This document shows, one piece after another, positions 12,801 through 21,800 of a DNA stretch of 64,000 bases. The stretch spans positions 94,995,343 through 95,059,342 of the forward strand of contig CP136065.1 of assembly GCA_032622095.1 (NCBI GenBank), in the 5' to 3' direction. The translations under genes were made by a program, and so were the position numbers. The DNA is from Siphonodentalium dalli. Its lineage: Eukaryota > Mollusca > Scaphopoda > Gadilida > Siphonodentaliidae. Every line of letters starts with the position of its first letter. Positions within the stretch are counted from its first letter, which is position 1. The notes under the pieces were generated by a model. That model worked only from the letters and a program-made list of their open reading frames with translations, was not told where the DNA came from and made no database searches.

Positions 12801-15800
12801 TGAAAATGTTCCAACATAAGTAGGGGTGTTAGGTTTGAAATTTCCAACTCTAGGAAGGCTTGAGGCTAGTCTAGATGCTAGGATTTAGCGATTTTCTTGT
12901 TCAGATTTCAAAATTTTCCCACACCGGGCCGAACCAGGGTCGGCCCGGTGTGTCATTGACCATCCCCCGTGGCCAATACAAAACTGCTAATTAGTTTAAC
13001 AAAACAATGTTTTACTACATTTGGTCAAACTTGTGGACTGAAATGGTCATCAGTTGGAGAAATTTCCAACCTGAAGGGGAGTATGAGGTTTGAAATTTCC
13101 AACACTAGGAAAACTTCAGTTGAGGCCAGTCTAGATGCTAGGATTTGCGATTTTCTTGCATAGTTTACAAACATTTCTCACACCGGGCCGAACAACCATG
13201 GCCAGCCCCCGTGTGTCCTGGTCTCTTGTCCGTTAGCCGTGTGCATTTGTCTGGCGTTAGACCAGTAGATGTTAGGATTTATGTATTTTTCAGGTTAAAA
13301 TATCTGAATGTTCTCATACCGGGAATATAGAACCATGGTGTATGAACATATAGGATATTAGGCCTGAGCACTGAGGTGCAAATGGAATTATGCAAAACTT
13401 GTGTTTGGTCTGATTCAAGGGGGGGGGGGGTGCAGTCGGAATTTTTCCCAAGTTGGACACCCTACCAACGGAAACCCTCTAGCCACGTCCCTGAGGGCCG
13501 ATGTCGATAACATGTTTGGCGCGGTAAAATCGTGCGACCTTTCCTGCCATGGGCATCTCCGTAACAAGACCATAGTATAATACATATTACAAGTTACACG
13601 TGCGTGGGGATAAACCTGGCTATTGTATTATTGCAACTTAATGACATAAATCGTCAAGATTTTTGATTATTTTCTGTCAGAGAAAAACATATTGTGGTTG
13701 GGGTTTCCTTGCCGACCATATTTTAAATTCACTACTCTCAAGTTTGATTTCATGGTTTTCAAGAAAATCTTTTGAAATGTTTCATAAACAACACACTTTT
13801 CCATGTCTGAGAAAATGTTGATTTCTCGATCAAAGTAGTTTGTTTATTACAGTGTGTACAAGGAAGATCAAATTTAAACTTTGGAAAATATTGAAATAAG
13901 ACACGAAAAACCATAAGAATATGTAACAATGAAAATAATAACTAAAAAAAATAATATTTCTTAGTCTGCTTACCGACCCCAATTTTGTTATGACTTGAAA
14001 CCCCATCCCGACATTTAAATGTGCACGGTCCTAGTTAACACCAAGTTAGCAAAACAATCCTGTTGTAATTTCCAGCATGCCAGGCAAAAGAAAATTATTA
14101 GTAGGCACAAGCATCGCAAAAAAACACAAGAGCACGCTTTTCATTATCTTTTTGGCAACGAAAGTGTGAACGCTCTTTATCAGGGACGATCATTGGAAAT
14201 TTTGCTTACCTAACAGAACATCAGTAAGTAAAACCGACATGTTGAGGTATTGTGGCGTCAAAGCGGACATGGCATCTTTATTTATCTTTTGCATTTTCAA
14301 TATACATGCACTTACCTGTGTTTCCCCATCCCTTTGTGTAGCACATGCTGTTGGTGTCAAATGGTTGAGAGCCAACGCAGGCCGCTCCGATAGAGCTGTG
14401 TGCATGCCCTGCTGGTTGAGATAGCGTCAGCAACGCGATGTCATTTTCTAAGGTGTTTGCGTTATAGCTCTCGTGGTTTACTATCCTGACGGGCGTATGT
14501 ATTTCCTCATTAAATTCTGCTGTATGCTTGTTGTGCGATCCGATTACTAGCCGGATATTTCTAGGATTTCCCCAGCTCCTGCAAATGGATAAAATTTCTA
14601 CCATAACTCAAGTTGAATATTTTACCAACCATTACTTCTTTGTGGTAAGATTACAGACAAGGAAGGCGTTCGCGGTGGGTTGAACTGAATAATCATACCA
14701 GGTTTCATACCCTTTATAATACTGGCCCTAGCCTATATAGCCCCGTAGGATTTTCTTGCTCTAGAGCAGACTCCAGATAAGTTATATACCTTGGGTTAAG
14801 GGCTTCCAAAAAATAAATTGGGTAGACTTCGTCAAATTGTTCCCCCGTCTCCATGGCAACCGTTTTCAACATGGCTGCCAAGATGTCATATTTTCACATT
14901 TTTAAAGCGTATTATGGAGCATGTCAATGTTCCATGGTTCATTTTTGAGGTCAAAATAGCTTTTTTGGATCAAAAATGAGATAATTCTGAAATCCATCAA
15001 AACATAATATGCATCGTTAATTCATGCCATTTTATAAAAATTCCCAGTTTTATTTGTTAATAATTTAAAGTGTTAGATGTCAGTAATAAATATAATAAAG
15101 CGTTGTTGGAATAAGGCAGATTCTATGGTTACCAGGGTAATTTGTTTTGAATTAATGAAATCAGTGAAAACTGGAATCCTGTACTCTGAATTACATCCAC
15201 TTTAACTCTATATAAAGACTATACACATTTATTGGTGGACACTTAATTGAATTGAATCACGTGAAAGAGTAACACGATTATTTTGGGGTAAATTGGCCGT
15301 CTCAATAATATTTACATATATTCTGGAATGGGAACGCAACTGGACATTATAGGGTAGGTATGTTTACATTTGTAAGATAATTTTGGTTTATGCCAATGAT
15401 TATGTATATCTATAGGGTTCGTTTTGTGGTAAAGATCTCTGAATAACATCCCCCTTTATTTCTATATAGGTACTACACATGTATTAGTGGGAGGAGAATC
15501 GGCACTTATTCGAACTGAATCATGTGAAAGAGTAACACGATGAATTATGTGTCAATATTTTCATATTGATACAGCAGATAACATGTCGGTGTTGCCTTTT
15601 TGTGAAATGTACGATTTTCTATTTTTGGGTAAAATGGGATTTTTCGTAAATAAACACAATGAAATCTGGATTTAGTCAAATTTCAACGCTGTTTACTTCA
15701 TTTTGACTATCGTTGTTCATTGATCTGCTTATAGATATACCAAATGACTGTGGTTATTCAACTGATAACATGCCGGTGTTGCCTGTTCGTGTATTGTTAT

Positions 15801-18800
15801 AAGACTGCATATTTTTGTGGTAAAATAGTTTTTTTCGTTAACGAAAACAGTGAAAAATGGAAGCTAGCCGCCTGAATAATATTTACATATATTCTGGAAT
15901 GGGTACGCAGCTGGACATTATAGGGTAGGTTTGTTTACATTTTGTGAAATTATATTGGTTTGGTTTAATTCGGGGATCCATCACAACATAATACTCATCA
16001 TTAATTCATGTCACATTATAACAATTCCCAGTATCATGCCGTTACAATTTAAGTGTTCGATGTAATTAATAACTATGACGAGGTGCCGCTGGACTAAATC
16101 AGATTATATGGTTACCAGGGTATTTTTGCTAATAAAAATCAGTGAAAACTGGAATTCAGCCACCAGAACAACACCCCTCCCTTATTTCTATATAACAACT
16201 GACACTATAATATAATCCGGCCTTACTTAAAATGAAATGATGAAACTGGTTGTAGCCATTCCTATTTTCAAGGTATCTAAACGATTTAGAATCTTTTCTC
16301 GACAATTATGCCATCAAAGACTTAATGTTTTTAAGTGACGGGTTTTAAAATAGACTTAGACACTACATATACATGCTAACAATGTGTGTACTCGGAACCT
16401 CGATGATATGATTATTCTTGTAGAAAGTACCACAAAAACTATATGATATCTAAGCTGCATGGCACGCAATGACCACCTGCTGTTACATGGTCCCACAGGT
16501 AGGCCATGGATCCCAAAATGCCAAAAATCCAAATGTAGACCATATACACAGTCAGTAGTTTTATCATGGATTCTTATGATTTCCATATATAGGGTAGGTA
16601 TACGTATACACATGGGGTTGTTATGCCACATTAACATATACATAGATACTGGACCAATGCCCTATATAAAGGTCATGGATGGAGGTTCATCTAAAATAGT
16701 TCACGCACCAATGCCACTATGATGTAGGTTGGCCATGGACCGAGGGCCATACAAGCAGGTCAAGGACACAGGTCGATATATGTATGGCATGTTATTGTAC
16801 CCAGGCATGAGCAGATGTCTATATGTTGGGCATGTTCCCAGTCCCTTATAAGTGCTATATCTACGTCATTGACCACACAAAACAGCATGTTGACGATGCA
16901 TATGTGGAATGAAAAAGACCTTAAATAGTACCATTGTTGGTAAACTGAACGTAATCTAATATGTTGGAATAGACACACCCAGCTGGCCATGGACCCAGGC
17001 ATATTTATGTAGTGCAAATACTCAGGCGACTATATGTATGCAGCGAATCTAAGTGCGTATAGGTAGTTATATGCTCATGTCTCTAAATATATGCCAAGGA
17101 ACCAACATCAATAAAATAGAATTGCACCAGTTCCCTACATATAGTGCATGTAAACAGTAGTTATGTAATAAACACACATATATTCAGGTAGACCATGTCT
17201 GTAGTAGATTCATTGAACCAGGCACCTGTAGGTGTAAGTCATGGACCAAAATACATACATGTACTATGACAAGCATGGACCCACGTGGCTATATGTAAAT
17301 ATTGAATGTATGTCCATATGCATAGATAATGGATTAACGCCTTATATGATGGACGTCCATATAAATAGGAAGTTCGAAACTACTATAACTTGGCCATGGA
17401 TCCAGGCTCATATAAGTAGGGAATGAACGCAGCCTACTAAGGTCAGGTCATGGATTCATGCTGATTTAGTTGTGGCATTATCCAGACATGATCACTGGCC
17501 ATCTATATGTATATGACTTGCACCCAGCCCCTTATAATTCTATATCTAGGCCACAAACATTTATGTAGTGCAAATACCAGGTGCCGAAACTTATGACATG
17601 TACCCAGGTCCCTACATAAATCCGTGGTTCAAGGCCTAAATAGTATACCATCAACCCAGTCCACTAGCTATGCCATGGACACAGTAGTTAGGACACGTCG
17701 TGGATCAAAATCCCTACATGTAAGCCATTCACAGACACCCCTATATGCAGGCCATCCACACATGACCCAATACATAGGTATTGGACTGATGACACATGGA
17801 TGTCCATATAGGTATAGAATATTGGAAATGCCATCAGCTCCTAAAGGTAGGTCACGGGATCTCAGTCTGAAATAGATAAGCGAAGGATACGCCCATGCAA
17901 GCGGGGAAAGGACCCATTGCGAAGTATCGACATACAGCTATGGCATATATAGGTAGGACAAACAGTTAGTTCCTATTGTATGGCAAATATTATTCAGGAT
18001 GCCATCGACATATCATAAGAATATATTCTACATGGATTACATGGACTAATATAGTGCGGATGTCAGATGGCAGAGGCAGGTGCCCACAAAAAATGTGGGT
18101 CAATGCAATTACAAGTCGGTCTAATGGCTCATTAAAATGTATCCCATTGTAGATTTATGGCAGATACAGTCATACATGTACATGTCATATTCAAAATTAA
18201 CTAAATGGTAATAACTTAAAGGTACTTTTGTCAATTGAAAGTGTTGCCTAGCCCCAATACCAACCTGAAATAAGGTCATATTGCGTAGTAACACCACACC
18301 AAACCATTTAATGATGCATTATTTATCAATATAAGCACAATAAGAAACAGATATATATCAGTTAATTTGCCAGAAAATCATACTGATCAACAGTATTTTG
18401 TCAATGGTGGGTATGTTCCCTAGCAACCGTTACCACCCCAGTAAGAATCCGGCCAGCATTGACATGAAGCCAGTCAAGCTTCTCTAACATATTTCGAAGC
18501 ATTTTCGCCGACGGCTTCTAAATAATCCAAAAGGGGTAAAATCTATGTTTTATAAATAATTTCAATGGGTTTCCTGTCAAGTTCATATTTAACCCGTCAG
18601 AGTTGAGATAGGCGCGAGGTAATTCTTTTGACAGAGCCTTCAATATGTGCGTTCCATGCATTTGCGATCCGATGGAGTTCTAGACCTAAGTGTTCATGAT
18701 TGTCCACGAAGTCGATTGAATTTCCCACGAAATTGAGGTTTGGTTTTTCTCTGTTGAGGGCGCAACTAATGAAAAGGACATGTCAACTGTTTTAGTTGAA

Positions 18801-21800
18801 TTAAAGTGATGTGAAACAATCCGGTATGATGATCAAATAGAAATTGAGAACAATCTTGCTCAAATTAGTTATTTGTTACGAATATTAATCAAAATTGACG
18901 ATACACACCGCCATTCTTGTATATTAATTAAAGGCAATGCTGCTTCTCGATGGCGAAATCATTTGTGTTAGATTATCGCCGATAATTGCGTCCTGGATCA
19001 AGATGTAAATATTTACAATTGGGCGTAGTTCAGACGATGTTTTCTATGGAGTGGTGTGGTAGATTTCTTTGAAATTTTCGCACATCTTCCATCTTAGTAG
19101 AATGCTACATTCCCCAGGTTGGAACAGCGCCTGAGTACGAACTTGTCAATTTCAAGCACCCGAACAAGTCCATAACATGTATTTAAAGCTGCCGAGTCAG
19201 TTTCGGGACCACGCTATTTTGTCTAAATAGCTGTTCATAGTATGTTCATGTAGATTAAGATCTGAGTGACTGTTCGTGAGGCAGGTGTCGTCGGCATACA
19301 TTATCATCCTCGATTCAATACCGTCGGCTAAATCATTTATCTAGACTAAGAACAAAAACGGACCCAGGATATACCCTTGCGGAACTCCTGCATGGATGAC
19401 ATCATATTTTGAAAATGTATCATTGATTAGGACCATTTGCGTCCGGTTTTCTAGATAATTTTCTATCCAGTGTAAAATATGTCCTTCTATTATCCATAAT
19501 AACTTAATACACGAATCGGTCCCATGTGTCAAACCCTTTCAAAGGCTTTGGAAATATCACAGAATATAGCACATGTAAATAGTCCTCTATCAAGGGATTG
19601 GCACAGGTTGTGATATAGGTCTAATAGTTGGTATGTTGTACTATCACCTGAGAGAAAACCTGATTGGTGGAAATACAAGAGTTCATTTTCGATGAAAAAT
19701 TTACTAATCTGTTTCAGATCCACTTTCTCAGAACTCAAAAATGTTTAGCTACACATGGTAGAAGGGAAATTTGTCGGTATTTTTTCACGTCCTCGGGATC
19801 ATCCTTTTTTAAAATCGGGATCATTTCCAGGACTCTGGGAATTTCTCTGAATTTATAGATTTCCTGAATAGAACGACGAGTGGGTGAGCTATTGATTTTG
19901 CTGTTTCGCGGATCATTCTAACAGTAATCCATCATGCCCATTGGCTTTGTTAAGATTATATAAGATTTGATGGCTGATTCAACATCGGATTCTGTGAAAA
20001 CCAAATCTGGCATGCTGTTTGCACTGCGTTTCGGAAAATTATGCAATTTATGATTAGCATCATTAATGGTAGAATTCGCAATAATTCTGTCGTTTAATAT
20101 TTTTGCTTTCTCGATATCATCGATATTTTTTGCATGTCTTACTGTTGCAGAGACAGTGTCGGAGACGCTGTATAGTGGGGGATATTTTTTACTCGTTTCA
20201 TGTTTAACAGGTAATGTATTATTCTCCAAAAGTCTCGGGGGTTAGATGTTTCGCTTATTCGTTCTACAATATTTATTCAAATTTGATTTTCGCGTGCTTC
20301 TTCGTGTTGCAATGTTGTCTTTGTTTCTTATGCTTTTTTTGATTTTTCCAAAATTCGTGGACTTTTTCCTTGCAGCATAAGCGTCCCTCACGGGGAAGGA
20401 ACTTTTGATTATACAATTACACTCATGTGGTTCAATGCAATGTTGAAACTAAACTGTTCTCCTCCGAACTGAGTTTATCCTCCAGACTGGCGCAAGTCGA
20501 TTACATGGTGTTACAATTGTAGCAGCCTCAAATTAAAAGTGTCCAATCGAAGAAATTAACGTAACGCGATGTGACGTAATTTGGGGGAAACGCTTCCGGG
20601 AAATGACATTTCGGTGAGACTAGGATAGATTAAGCATATGTCAGTATGACTGAATGTACAGTGTATGATTACAAAGACAGTGAATGTTTAAAAAGAATTG
20701 TTGTTACGTTGCGTTGATTTAATTTACTAATGTGTGTAGTCAGATGGTTATACCGTGCATGGTATGTCGCGGTTATATACTCACCCCTGGAAGCAGTGAG
20801 CGGCAGAGACCACGTGGTGTGCATCAATCAATGTAGCGCCACAGAACTGAGTCCCAGCTGAGGATTTCACGGCAACCTGAAAGTATGGACATTGCTCGCA
20901 TATACACATGTCCTATGACAATGGAGCCTCTGAAATAGGATGTATCACGTAAACAGCAATAGAATGTAGTGTTGACTATAATTAAGCAAGGCTGTCGTAT
21001 TATACGACGGGGCAGCATTGTCAACCTAGTCTAGATTTCCTACCCAGACGCAATTTTTGCTTTGCCATGCCCCCAGAGGGTGAATACACCCTCTGAGGAC
21101 CTCATTCTGCAAATGTCAGACACACTAAACTCAGACTTGCTTGTTCAATAACATATGGAGCATTTATACATTGTCAAGATGTTATTTAAAACGGATTTTT
21201 TTTCTTCAAAATTGGTATATAATGTTTTTATTTGGTATTTACGATAACTGTGGAAAATATTTAAGAATCATTTATCAAACTGGAAATTATAAACTCAAGA
21301 TTTCTACCCTCCATGACCACTTATGCTTGTCGTTAAAAAAAGAGAACAAATTATAAATAAAAAAAACCTCAAAATTAAAAAGGCACGCTTTACAATGGAG
21401 ATATTACTAACTCAAATACGCCCACACTTTTAACGGTCATAATTCACAAACGCCAAAACCGATTCCTCAAATTCCAACACCAATCGCTCGAGTAAAGCGA
21501 TATTTAAAAACCCGGTACAGACTTCCAGGTTAAACTGTCGAAAACTCATAACACAGACGATAAACAAATATTATTCCAGAACACCGACCAGGTGGCAACA
21601 AACTTTATTAGTGGAGAAAACACACCGTCGATTTCAAAAACAGAATTTACCGACACAAAGCCCGCAATGTGTCCAAATCTCTACATGTATATCGACAGAT
21701 CTAATGTTAATCTGTCCAAATCAATCAAATATTTGAATCAAAGTTAATCTCAAAACAGTTGACAAAGGAATGAACGAGTAATTGCTTGGATAATAGAATG

